Assembly (NCBI GenBank): GCA_013407085.1
Contig: JACCGJ010016202.1
Coordinates: 1-64,000, forward strand
Direction: 5' to 3'
From: Atriophallophorus winterbourni
Lineage: Eukaryota > Platyhelminthes > Trematoda > Plagiorchiida > Microphallidae
Length of the DNA: 64,000 nucleotides
Shown here piece after piece: positions 24,410 to 35,610 of the stretch; the first letter of the stretch is position 1, and each line of letters begins with the position of its first letter. The translations under genes were made by a program, and so were the position numbers. The notes under the pieces are model-generated. The model was not told the origin of the DNA, did not search any database, and worked only from the letters and a program-made list of their open reading frames with translations.

Positions 24410-26715
24410 AGTTTTGAGTAGAATCCAATTTAGTGAGTGACATTGTGTTACAACTTTGCTCTGAAGAAACCGAAGAGAAACCCTTGCCACTTGAATCCAG
24501 TTGCCAAATGTTGAATAAAAACAGTTAAATAAACTCCAACGCATGTTCACGCAGTACATATTTCACATCAGTTAGACATATCAATCAAATTTGTCATATT
24601 GATTATCGGGTTAAAAAACAAAACCCACCTCACCTTTTATGTTGTCTTTCGTTTTAAAGTTTGATTACGGTGATACCTTCATGGTTATATACTACGAAAA
24701 AATAATTCACACGGTCAGGATGGTAATATTTTTAACAAAATTATCGTAATAAGCAGAATTCGCTTTTATACAAATATTTCTTGATTGATTGAAAATGGAC
24801 AGAAATGGTCTAGTCATGTTAGACCAAGGGAAACAGAGATAGCAAGATGGTTAGAAGCTGTTTCATAGATGTCAGGTGAGAAGTAGGATTTTTGCATATC
24901 AGTTTAAGACCGCTTGACAATACCGCTTACAAAGTAAGCCAGCTTCATGTGAGAAATCATGCACATGCTTAATTATCCTTCGCAGCATCGAAATTAAAAT
25001 TAAGAATCTATCTGTCTTATTCCCATTTTATAACCTATGCATTAGTGTCTATAATTTTAACCGTCTGATATAGACTATTTTCCATGTATGGATTGAATGA
25101 ATGCTTCATAATTTTCGAGATACCATTGTACATGTGGTATACATGACTGGTATATTATACTATATTAGATAAACAAAACAATGATATGAAAATACATTCA
25201 TATCTTATAGACTCATTATGTAAATGTTGTCAATACTAAATTTCTGCCAAGCGCTCCTACAAATTTCACTTTCATATCTGTGGAGTTTGTTCGTTTCAAA
25301 AAATATTAAAATGGCTCACTAATGAATCAAAATAATCCTCAGACCTCCCCTCACAATATGTCAAATCGTCTGCTACTTTTCATTACATTTATACAATGAT
25401 CAAACTATTCCGAAAAACGCCGTATATTCATTTCATCTACTAACTTCAAAATGCGGAACTACGTGATTTCAATCAATTACTAAATAGCGACGCCATTAGT
25501 AAAACTTGTAACGTGGACCCGTCGTTAATAGGGTAACGCTTGTCAAATTCAACAAAGAGATTCTCAGGAAAAAATATTGATCGATATTTTGCACCCCGTC
25601 ACGAAAGTGCGGCCGTAACATAAACAAAGCGGATCGCATTACAACGTTCCAATTTAGCGCAACGACGCACCTAGGTTTTAAGGTTTTTCAAATATTTTTC
25701 AGAGATATTGCCTTGATTTTCTCGTGACGTAAATTCATTTGATTTTATTAAATTTTTAGCGAACTTGAAGATTAAGCAATTACTGAATGTAATTGGATAA
25801 TTGATTTCTGTTATTACATGTGAAATTTATATTTAGAAAATGCATCAGTGATACGAGGAAGGATTCCAATGATAATTAGTTTGATCGAAAATTGGTTAAT
25901 AAATTTGATTAAAACTATTCGATATAATAATGCACTGTAAACATTGAAAAATAATCGCAAATTTTACTTTTAACTGTCCTACAACAAGATAATGTTGTGT
26001 GAGGAATTTGTCGTTGAGCCACTACGTTTCATTTCACCTTGTTGAGAGGATATGTATAATTTTATGCGTAATTTTCACAGATTTAGATTTTTTCTGCAAC
26101 GTTAGTAACATGAAAGAATTTCGAATAACTTCAAATAAATCTTGGTCATTTCTCTCATTATGGACATGATAAATCTCTGAAATAAAATCTATTCGCAAAT
26201 TTGAGTAGTCTATTCATTTGTCGCAGTGCACGTTTATATTCAGTAGTACATACTATGCGAGAAATTTATTTTGGAAATCTTACGGGGTTATTAAGAAAAA
26301 ATTCTTAATTTTTTATACAAGTATATGTAACAACTTTGTTTTACTGTACTTAAAAATAATTGACCTCTATATAAATTCCGTTGACCCGTGTTCTGTGATT
26401 GCTCCGCTGTATCTTCGCGCACGTTTTGGGTACAGCGATAAATTTCATTCTCCTGTGGGTTTTCTCCTACCTTCTTGGGGACGTTATTGTAGTGGTCAGT
26501 CTACTACATATATACCTTGTAATTTGTTTTATTCTTCATTCAGGTCAACTAATTTTTTGAATTCAACTAAAGGTATTTTTATACTCGTAGATTCAAAGCA
26601 AAACAAGATATTCAAAGTTATACTTGTAATCCTCATTTAAATAGGGTTCTTACAAAAAACACAATATTCAAATACAGAATCTCAAATTGATCTCTAGCCC
26701 AGCGCTCGAGGCGCA
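24410..26715. other. AT-rich intergenic DNA
   Basis: Includes a plus ORF at 26218-26640 that opens at TTG and resembles nothing known. No splice-supported gene is seen. Confidence 0.3.
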
Positions 26716-26719
26716 CATA

Positions 26720-26805
26720 AATGACCAATATATTGTGGTGCTTACATCCCAATCCATTATACACCAGTACCGGTTTCTGGCTGTTCACTGTCATCAGTTT
26801 CAGTT
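26720..26805. repeat. interspersed repeat B fragment
   Basis: Matches the landmarks TACATCCC...ACCGGTTTCTGGCTGTTCACTGTCATCAG of the copy at 24290. It is short and diverged. Confidence 0.5.
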
Positions 26806-26809
26806 TCAA

Positions 26810-28690
26810 ATTAGATATAAATTATTCTTAAAAAGCAAACTGGTTTCAATATTTAATCCGTTTGGTTATGGTATCACTAAAACGTTTACCTGCATTACAA
26901 GTAACTTCACTTGTTGATGATTTAAACCTTTTTGGGTGATGCCTTATCCTGTGTGCTTAGTTTGTTTGAAAAAAATCTTGCGGAGCTATTTGCTGAGGCA
27001 CCGGATTACAGCCTATAATTTGATATGGCATTTTTAACAAGCGATCATATTTTGGAGAAATATGAATGTAGATGCATGGTTAACGACATCAATGATTGTT
27101 ATCGCCAATCCGGGATATATCCGTTTTCATTACCTCTGCAACAAGAACTTGATCACCCCCCACTGTGCAGTGAGATTGGAGGTGGAAAATAGTCTTCTTA
27201 CCGATTTTGCACCAGGGTATGAACTAAACATCAATTTTGATGTTCATACTCCTCGGAAATCTGATTTTATTTTTTATACCTAAAACTATATATGTTTTTG
27301 AGATGGCCTCGAATTAATAAGCTTTAAACAATGCTAGAAAAAAATTTGAATATGTAATTCAAATTAATTTAGAGAACCACTTCCATATGTTTCAAAAATT
27401 AAATCATTTAATTCATTTTCGAAGTTTGCTCCTGCTAGTACCACATTTGACCTGTTGAACTCAAATTTATCAGCTGGTATGTTTCGCACTAAAAAGCTTT
27501 ACATAGTCCTCCAGACGTATTTACCATGGGGCAAAGCCAAACGCACAAGATTCAATTTCTTTCTATTAAAAATTAATTACAATTTTATTCAATCAAGCGT
27601 CTGACGCGTTTTTGACATTGAATTCAGTGAAAGCATTTTTGTGAAAAATTGATTTAGTGTGAAGATCACGTTGATAAAACAATGGCAGAACGTTTGACAG
27701 ATTGCTCCACCGAATCAACGTTTTCTCATGCTAGATTGGCTTTAATTAACCGAAATGTCACCACATTTAACGGAAAATAATGGGAACCTTAATTTCTCTG
27801 GCCTCAAATGATTATGTTACTGATAAATGGCTTTCAGTTGTAGGCCGGATGTTATAAGCTTGCGTATAATAATGTCAAATCAAGGTTTCGTTACCGTATA
27901 TCGTTACTCTTATTGAATGTTGCGGTGTTTATTTTGCAGATTGCCTGTAACTAACAAAACTGGCACTGTCTTGATAGATTATAATGTATTGCACACATCC
28001 CTTGCACTTACAAACCATATAAACGGTTTATGGCTGTTTCTTTGACGTGTATGATGAGAAAGTGAGACGCGGACATACCTTATCCCTTTACATCCCAAGT
28101 TCCCGTGTTGATTGTCGGCGCCATTTTTTTGCCGTATTTATTTGAAATACCCTACACCTCCTTGCCTGGCGATGTTTAAAGCGAAATTCGACTTATACAT
28201 GCAAAAGAACATTATTCCTGAGCCTTACATTTGATATAATCTATTCATTTTATACTATTATATTTTTCACATTTTCATTCCTACCGTTGTCCAGTAGTGC
28301 TGTAGAGTATTAATTTTTACCAATAAATCCTTGAATTTGGAGAGGGTATGAAGTTTCAATTAATTATTGAAATTCCGTTTAAAATCAAGCTATCATTAGT
28401 AACATCATTCTTATTAAGATTATTTAACACAACATCGATCGTGGTATTCAATATGTATCAATATGTATGTAATCATTCGGAGAAAAATTGTTTCCGCTTT
28501 AATGTTGTTAATTACAACCAGAATTTTGCTTCAATTCGCCGACAAATACCGAGCGGAACAAATGCACACAATAGTTCATTCATACATCCTAATTATGGAT
28601 GTCTATTCGATAATTATGAAACACGTAATGCGTTTCAACATTCAATAAGGTCTAACGTCATTGAGTGAGTTAATATCCCTTTGAAGTACA
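26810..28690. other. AT-rich DNA with a short repeat B remnant
   Basis: A degraded repeat B piece lies near 27980-28050 (ACACATCCCTTGCACTTACA, then CGGTTTATGGCTG). Plus frames at 27062-27283 and 28348-28668 are unsupported. Confidence 0.3.
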
Positions 28691-28694
28691 AGAA

Positions 28695-28907
28695 TTATGG
28701 AAAATGAAAAAAGTTTAGGCATTGTTGGAAATCGGGGGATTGGCAGCTAACCAAAACGAAACAGATCAATTTATCAGTTGTTGTTAAGTCGTAGAGCTGA
28801 CCGACTTCCGTTTTGACGAACGAAACGGAAGATCCGTCTAAACAACCGGAAATTATCGCACATGATACCAGTTGACGTGCTGTTGTTTTTGTTGTAGCCC
28901 ATATGCT
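28695..28907 (-). CDS. candidate terminal exon, unrecognised
   Basis: A frame of 70 residues runs from an acceptor (GTGTACTTTGGATCAG) to TAA: WATTKTTARQLVSCAIISGC, then SFVKTEVGQLYDL, and a hydrophobic CFVLVSC segment near the end. GC content is clearly above the flanks. No family is recognised and upstream exons are not seen. Confidence 0.33.
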   Translation of the reverse strand, partial: SIWATTKTTARQLVSCAIISGCLDGSSVSFVKTEVGQLYDLTTTDKLICFVLVSCQSPDFQQCLNFFHFP

Positions 28908-29158
28908 CTGATCCAAAGTACACAGGATTCAGCCAAGTTAATCAATAATTCTCAATTTAATATTACGCAATAAGTACACAATATCTTACGTGTATTTTAA
29001 AATCATATTGCGTGAAACAAATAGCACACCACTAAACACTTTTAAACATTGACCAATTTAATGCAGCCAGTGGTTAAACTTACAAATAAATCGAAGTATT
29101 GACTCATTGCCAAATTAATCCCATTCGGTGCAGAAAGATTTAGTTAAGTGTAGATATC

Positions 29159-29251
29159 TATCAAACATCGTTCGAAGCGTATTATATTGTCTCAAACATC
29201 GTTTGAAGCGTATTATATTGTCTCAAACATCGTTCGAAGCGTATTATATTG
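29159..29251. repeat. tandem repeat, 3 units of 31 bp
   Basis: Three head-to-tail units at 29159-29189, 29190-29220 and 29221-29251 share the core TCAAACATCGTTYGAAGCGT followed by ATTATATTG. They differ at only two or three positions. No spacers, so not a CRISPR. Confidence 0.95.
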
Positions 29252-29800
29252 TCAGCCAGAACTTTGATCAAATAAACTTCGTTTGAGTCACATGTCTCGC
29301 GGGAGTTTTGTCAAAATAAGGTGGCTGCGTATAAGGTAACTTAATATCGTGGATTTACTATGCATAACGACCGTCCATATAGCAATATATTCAAATATAT
29401 TAAAAACCGAGCAGAAATCCAATCGACAGCTATTAATATGAAAGATTTTTTTTCAAAAATGCTTTACGTAGTGTTTGATTTTTTGAATCATATGTTTTAC
29501 GTCCAAAGATCCAGAAAAATGTTTTCATTTATCTTCATTTAATGTTGTAATAACAATAAAAGCCCTCTATCTAATTTAGCTGGGTTAGGCAATCAAGTAA
29601 AGTGTTGACCTGGCTTAATTTTACTAAAGTTATTCAGATTTTGCATTGTGAACAACATCTCAGAAATTGAAACAAAGTTTGATGGTGTATGCTAATTGAG
29701 TATCCCTCATGTATCCGCATCATTAAGTTTAGTTGTTGAATAAATCGGTTATGCGCTGTAGCATGGCTAATTGTAAAATGTCACCTAAAAATTTCTCCAC

Positions 29801-29826
29801 ATATATATATATATATATATATATAT
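29801..29826. repeat. AT dinucleotide microsatellite
   Basis: Thirteen uninterrupted AT units. Confidence 0.95.
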
Positions 29827-30350
29827 GTTTAAATACCCTTTTATTCCATGTCTTCTCGTGCTAGGAACAAGAAAATGTGCCACAGGCCTGAATACAGTGC
29901 TTAAATTCAAACGTTAGATGTTTGCAAGCGTGAATAAATTCTTATTTTGTGATTGGGCGAAAAGTGAGCAACATTTTTTCTGAGATCAATCATCTATTGT
30001 CTAAAATTCGCGACAGGAAATCAGATGTTTTCCTAATTATGAGTGCGTCGCTTAGTCCATTGTTTCAATCAAGCGCAACATAGAATTATAGTTTCTGGCT
30101 TTTGGCCAGCAACCAATTAAGCAAAATTCATGTCTGATATTTCTGTTATCAATCATCTGTCCGGCTCTAATGAATTAGAAGTGATAAATTCTCATTCAGG
30201 TTTAGCTCAACTGATTTCGAACAAATTTATTGATCATATGAAAAGAAAAGTTAGCCAATTTTACGGTTAAGTTATTCTGAGTTGGAGTTTACCAGGTTAT
30301 AAAAAATGATTACCTTGTTTCCGGTCTTATTTCAGAGTGAGATTTGTTTA

Positions 30351-30470
30351 CGACGACTACTACTATTACTACTAATAATAATATTTATTAATAATAATAA
30401 TATTAATAATAATATTAATAATAATATTAATAATAATAATATTAATATTATTAATAATAATAATAATTAA
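30351..30470. repeat. compound trinucleotide microsatellite
   Basis: CGA/CTA units lead into about 100 bases of interrupted TAA/AAT/ATT units. Confidence 0.95.
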
Positions 30471-30739
30471 GACGCAATTGCTAAATGAACTCAGTACTGC
30501 AAGAGTAACAGTTTTACCATCGAATAAATGAGTTATCCTATTCTGTAACTTATTACAACTAAAAAGACTTTTTTATATATTGCATACAATTAATTTTCAT
30601 AGACAATGCGAACTAGTTACGATTCGTGTTAAATCTATTGAAGTGAGAAATATCATGCGTTAAGATTATGATGTTACCATTCATCAGGTGGAAGAATATG
30701 TGCTAGAATCATTGTACCTTGTTCGGTACTAAACTCGTA

Positions 30740-30875
30740 ATCTATGCTACACGTTGCGGTCTTTCTGAAAAGTATTGTCATGATAAAATATTCGTTTGCA
30801 TGCATTTCCATCACACACATCCCACGACCGGTTTCGGGCTGCATGCACTCATCAGGTAGGAACAGTAAGATCAGC
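30740..30875. repeat. interspersed repeat B copy
   Basis: Well-preserved core: GCATTTCCATCACACACATC, CCACGACCGGTTTCGGGCTG and CACTCATCAGGTAGGAACAG. The reverse strand is open through it (minus 30674-30889: LPDECMQPETGRGMCVMEMH). This is probably because the repeat derives from a coding element, but the element is not identified. Confidence 0.65.
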
Positions 30876-30879
30876 TTAA

Positions 30880-32285
30880 AAATTGTCATCCTATGGTTAT
30901 TGTTAAGCTTACTGCTTTTTCTACCATAAAATTTTCTGAGTTCTGAATTCTGAGTATCTACATGCTAATTCCTAAAGGGCTTATCTACAGCGGGAATCTG
31001 GCGAAAGCAATTAACATTTGTGATGAAAACTTTCCGAAATCGCTGAAATCCTCGATACGTACTACTAGTTGTTTCTAACACGCGGAGACAGAAAGCGTGG
31101 TTTAGCCAGAAACACCGATAGAATAGTAAATGTTTTTCAATATAAATTAAAAGCTGAATAATTTGCCGCCGGAATACTCTGAATAACCGGGCTACCAAGT
31201 AAATATATCAAAAGTCTGGATATAATATTGACTAACCTCCTATGCGCTTACATTTTTATGAATTTCCGTTTAATTTACGCTTATCAGGTGGAATATATAA
31301 GTTCCCACATCAAACATTTTTGTTAACTGATATTCTCATTCGGTACTTTTAACAAATCAAAAAATACTAAAAATGATATATACTTGTTTTAAAACATATA
31401 CTTTTATTCTATTATTCGATTAATGCTCCTTATTTTAAGATGTCAGATCTCATTAATTTATATGCAAACAAATTGAAATAATCTAATAATCCAAATGATA
31501 TTGTAACATCAATCTGACAGTGGGATAGAAACCAGAATCCAATATTGATGCGTTTGCTTGAGAAATTTCCATCTTCATTTGGGGATTTAATATTTTTCTA
31601 TGCTTACGGATGCGGAAATTGATGGAGATCGTTTCTTTTGACATATTGTCAGAAACATCTTTAGCTGTAATGCATCAGATTGAACGTTTTTGATAAAATT
31701 TGAAACTAGATAAAGTGAAGGCGAAGAAAACTAATGATAATATTTCCGATGCAAATTAATTTGGATTCAGTCAATTTTAGGTGAAGTTATAGCCGTAGTT
31801 CCACAAAAGTATAATGATTTCCTAAATGTCGTAGCAGTTTTTTGTGCTGCTTCATCGATTTAGCGGGTAGCGGAATATCTAGGATATTTTAGGATGATCA
31901 GATTATCCATCTGGCACAGTAGCAATTTTATACCTTTTCGTATAAATCAGTCACGGAATTAATGCGAAAGGATATCCGGAGTTCAAATCTACTGTCAGCT
32001 CATTTTGTACCTCAACTCGTTGATATCTGATATACACAGATTGTTTAAGAATACCTGGCATGGTCAGTCTCAAAGTTGCTCTTTTTACTTTCAACGATCG
32101 AATACAATCTGTTCCACATGAAGACTTAAAACTTAAGAATTGAACTTTAAGTCGTTGCTCATGGTGTTTAGTAATTAAGATTGTGATTTTCAATCCAAAC
32201 TCCGCAGTTCAAATCATTTCACGATTATGCATTTTTGACAGAAATGTACTTCACCTCAATTCGTTAGTTTATCCATGTGTGAAAT
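30880..32285. other. AT-rich intergenic DNA
   Basis: No coding segment, RNA gene or repeat could be supported. Confidence 0.35.
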
Positions 32286-32289
32286 AGAC

Positions 32290-32720
32290 ACCGCCTGCGT
32301 GGGAGAATGAAATGGAATGGAAAATGGTTGTATTCCTAAAGATATACTCTGTGGTGAGTTGAAATCAGGAAATATACCTTCAGGACCGTCGCACTTGCGG
32401 TACAAATACGTTCACAGAAAAAGATATGAAATCTCCCGGCATTGACTCTACGAGTTGGGAAGAGCTTGCTCTTGACCGCTCTCTTTTGAAACATTGTGTA
32501 AAGCGTTATGTTTAAGCTGGTGAAGAGCAGATACAGCTCTTGGTTGCGGATCGACCAAGTACTGTTTATCATTGTGAGCCCCGCGGAAGAGATTGTCACC
32601 CTCGAATGCGAATGTTTAGTTACTCTACAAGATACGGAGCATTAAAACATCATGCGATTGTGATGTACATCAATGGTCGATATCCACCAAACCTGGCCAA
32701 CCAAACAATTACAACCCTAT
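32290..32720 (+). mobile_element. RTE-like retrotransposon 3' fragment (opposite orientation)
   Basis: The plus strand here matches the reverse complement of the post-RT/3' tail at 39930-40320. Shared words are CGCACTTGCGGTAC, GCATTGACYCKRCGAGTTGG, GAGCTTGCTCTTGACCGCTC, ACAGCTCTTGG and the terminal TGTACATCAATGGTCG. It is frameshifted and dead. It is the only copy in this orientation. Confidence 0.75.
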
Positions 32721-32724
32721 CAAT

Positions 32725-34235
32725 ATAGGTTTCTCAATATCCTATAAAATTGTGCTAAATGAAACAGAGATAAGAATCGGCCTAATGTGCTTTGGCAACT
32801 GATACTGAATTTTAAATATAAAAATGTTTCATGCTGAAACCACATGTGAGGCACCAACGATGAAGTAAGTTTCGTTTGGAAATATCAACAAAATACGTGC
32901 AATAATCAATTAAGGAATAGTGTTCCATGTCGTTATGTTCGATAATAAATCGCTTCTCTATCGATAAAAGTTTTCGCGATGCTAGATGTTTTTATCTTTA
33001 TGGACCAAAACTAAATAAAACTACATATATAAATGCAGAAAATATATGCAGAATGGCAAATATTCGATGATCTCATCACCAGGTGCTCATATTGCATGCT
33101 GGAGACTCTTGTATAGAGGTTATATTAAGCAATTTTTTGTGTGCTTTTCAGGAATCACATATAAGTTATTGTCATGCAAATTTAAAAGAAGATTTCACTA
33201 AGCTGTGATAAAGAGAAATTAACAAAACTAATTCCTAGAATGGAATATTTTTTCGATGTCAAACAAACTCGTTATAATCAGATCATCATCAATATTAATA
33301 ATATACACCATTCAATCGTGCTACTAGCATGTATTCTGTGAAATAGTTTGAGTAAAACAGCAAAATTTTGAATTATGGCGTATGTGTATTATGTGACATT
33401 TACGTTAAACCTCTTAGTTTTTGTGAAATATCGGTATTCGTGGAATAAAACGTATGCGTATTTATCAGTACGTTTGCCAGACACTTATTGTTTTTTAACA
33501 TAGACCTTAAACATCTTGAATCTCGTTTGATAATTGCTCTAACACATTTTTTCGTTTTTTATTGCTTTCATGACTTGTATTTTTTCTCAGATTCCTATCA
33601 TTTATCCGTGCTCTTCCTTATTTAATACAAGACTCATCAATAAGGAGAAATGTTTACTGCATTTTTGAGACGAAGTTTGTTGAACGAATAACATAATTTC
33701 CATATTCAAAACAAATCACATAGTCTAATGATTGAAGGGTAGTTGCGGCACAATCTTTTAAAAAAACCCAGCTTCAAAACAATAGTTTATCGAATTTTAT
33801 TTGCATGAAAAGGGGTTTATTTTATAAATATGCAATTTTTGCATCACCAATACATTTGTGTTTTTAACGCACTTTTCACCTTTAGTTCGAAAATTTGGAC
33901 GAGATCTCTCATGAGATGAATGGCGAGTTGTGAAATAGCACCGAAGTGATCATCAAACGTTTCAAAGTTCGACAGCATGAAAACAAAGTTGGTTGAAATC
34001 AGTTAGATTGCATTGTGGTATCATTTCACTTATAACGAGACATTAGTCATATCAAGAACGCTTCTAACTAAAGGCAATTCGACTCAGGCTAAAATGTACA
34101 CATCATCGTCTCTAAACTAATAGTAGGTATTGTTGCTAGTGTCCAAAGCATATCGAACTAATAATTAATCTGTGAATAGCAAATAAACTTAAAATTGGTC
34201 AATGTTTAAAAATGTATTTTACGCTAGTTGATCTT
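32725..34235. other. AT-rich intergenic DNA
   Basis: No feature could be supported. Confidence 0.35.
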
Positions 34236-34239
34236 CGTT

Positions 34240-34527
34240 GTGAGTTTCCGTGCGTTCAGTGTTAGTCCAAGAGCAATCTTGGAACATTACTTAACGGGGA
34301 CCATCAGCAGAATCATCAAAAGGTGCACCAAATTCGAACAAAGAGCTCTATGGTTTGTATGTGTAACCAGTAGCAACGCCTCATTGAATATTCTATACGA
34401 TGCTCCTTGCCACGATGTTCAATTCCATAGTCCGCTGAGTGTTTTCCCTTTATTTATTTTGGTCATTTCACTGGTTACAATTCTCGAATTTATGATTGAT
34501 AAATTAGAAGAACGCACGGTCCACTGA
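34240..34527 (+). pseudogene. possible DEG/ENaC-like N-terminal fragment
   Basis: The frame holds GTISRIIKRCTKFEQRALW, which resembles the pre-TM1 pattern of DEG/ENaC channels (HG-I-x-R-I...R-x-x-W) with one extra residue and no HG pair. A GTTTGT donor near 34350 and a TTCCATAG acceptor near 34429 would remove about 78 nt and join it to a hydrophobic stretch (FPLFILVISLVTILEFMIDK) like TM1. No ectodomain follows. It may be a remnant or chance. Confidence 0.22.
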
Positions 34528-35003
34528 TATATGTCCCATCCGTATTCAAATTGTAAACATTTGTATCCCCAAGGGTCTTTACAGTCTATTCGAATCCCAC
34601 TGAAAAATTACGTAAGTAACCTAATTTGATCTCATCAATTTCACCTCAGTTCATGTGGGGAATTGAAAGTTCCTCACAGCTAGACATATTTGAATGAAAT
34701 TTGATATTGTCGAGGAAGCCTTGATATTTATGTGGTATTTCTAAGTGGAACATTTGCTATTAAAATAAACATTTATTGAAAATTAGTACAACTTTAATGA
34801 TCAGTATTTGTGGGTGGATTTCTGTATCTATAGTTCATGATCGTCAGGAGGGATGATCTGATCAAGATACTTATAGGACATCCGTAGATGAGAGATAGAC
34901 TGTTCAACGTGGTTCCAACTCGGAATCATCAAAGAATGACGCGAACGGAGTTGTGAGTTAAATAATCTCTGGTCAGCTTAATGAATTCTCTCCGTGATTT
35001 CAG

Positions 35004-35193
35004 GTATTTTTTTGAAAAAAATGACGTACTATCGCGAGTTGCAATGTTGTTGAAATTTCAAATTCGTTCGAAAGTTGATTACTTGATACAATGGCTAATA
35101 TTTGATGAATTACATAAAGAAAACTTTGAGTTGAGCAACCAAGTATTCTCGAAAATTGCATTCATTAAACGTTTAAAACAACTAGAGCGCTGA
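35004..35193 (+). CDS. candidate terminal exon, helical, unrecognised
   Basis: After a CCGTGATTTCAG acceptor, 62 codons are open to TGA (EKNDVLSRVAMLLKFQIRSK, then DYLIQWLIFDELHKENFEL and KIAFIKRLKQLER). The pattern suggests a helical C-terminus. A 27-nt mini-exon with a good acceptor and a GTAAGT donor lies upstream at 34582-34608, but its in-phase join is not assured. No homology is recognised. Confidence 0.33.
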
Positions 35194-35610
35194 TTGCGTG
35201 AAAGACACTAGAAAATTGAAAATTCGGTTCGTGCATCACACTATTAGATCATAGATCTTACGTCTTATTCAGCGGAAAGTGAGTTGTCTGCGCACAAATA
35301 GTTCAATGAAGCTTGACACCAAACGTTTAACTGGTTAACACATATGAGCCAATGGCAAATTTACAGCGGGAAGAATAAATGAAACCTAATCATTTAGTAA
35401 AAGCGCTTGCGGACAGATAAGTGATCATATTTCACAAAATGCATGAAACAGTAAAGCTTATGCTTAAACACTTAAAGTTAAGGCACGCTTGACTACCAAA
35501 ATCGGATAATAGATCACATAATTTATGGAAAAGAATATCTTTTCTGGTATTTCACATTTGGGTCCGAAATTCATGCAGAAGATAAATGTAAAAATAAATC
35601 TGGTTAACAT

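Noticed and set aside
26218..26640. 140-codon plus-strand ORF
   Set aside because: It opens at TTG, has no matched splice sites and resembles no family. Frames of this length occur by chance in this base composition.
29159..29251. CRISPR-like array
   Set aside because: The three 31-bp units abut with no spacers and the genome is eukaryotic.
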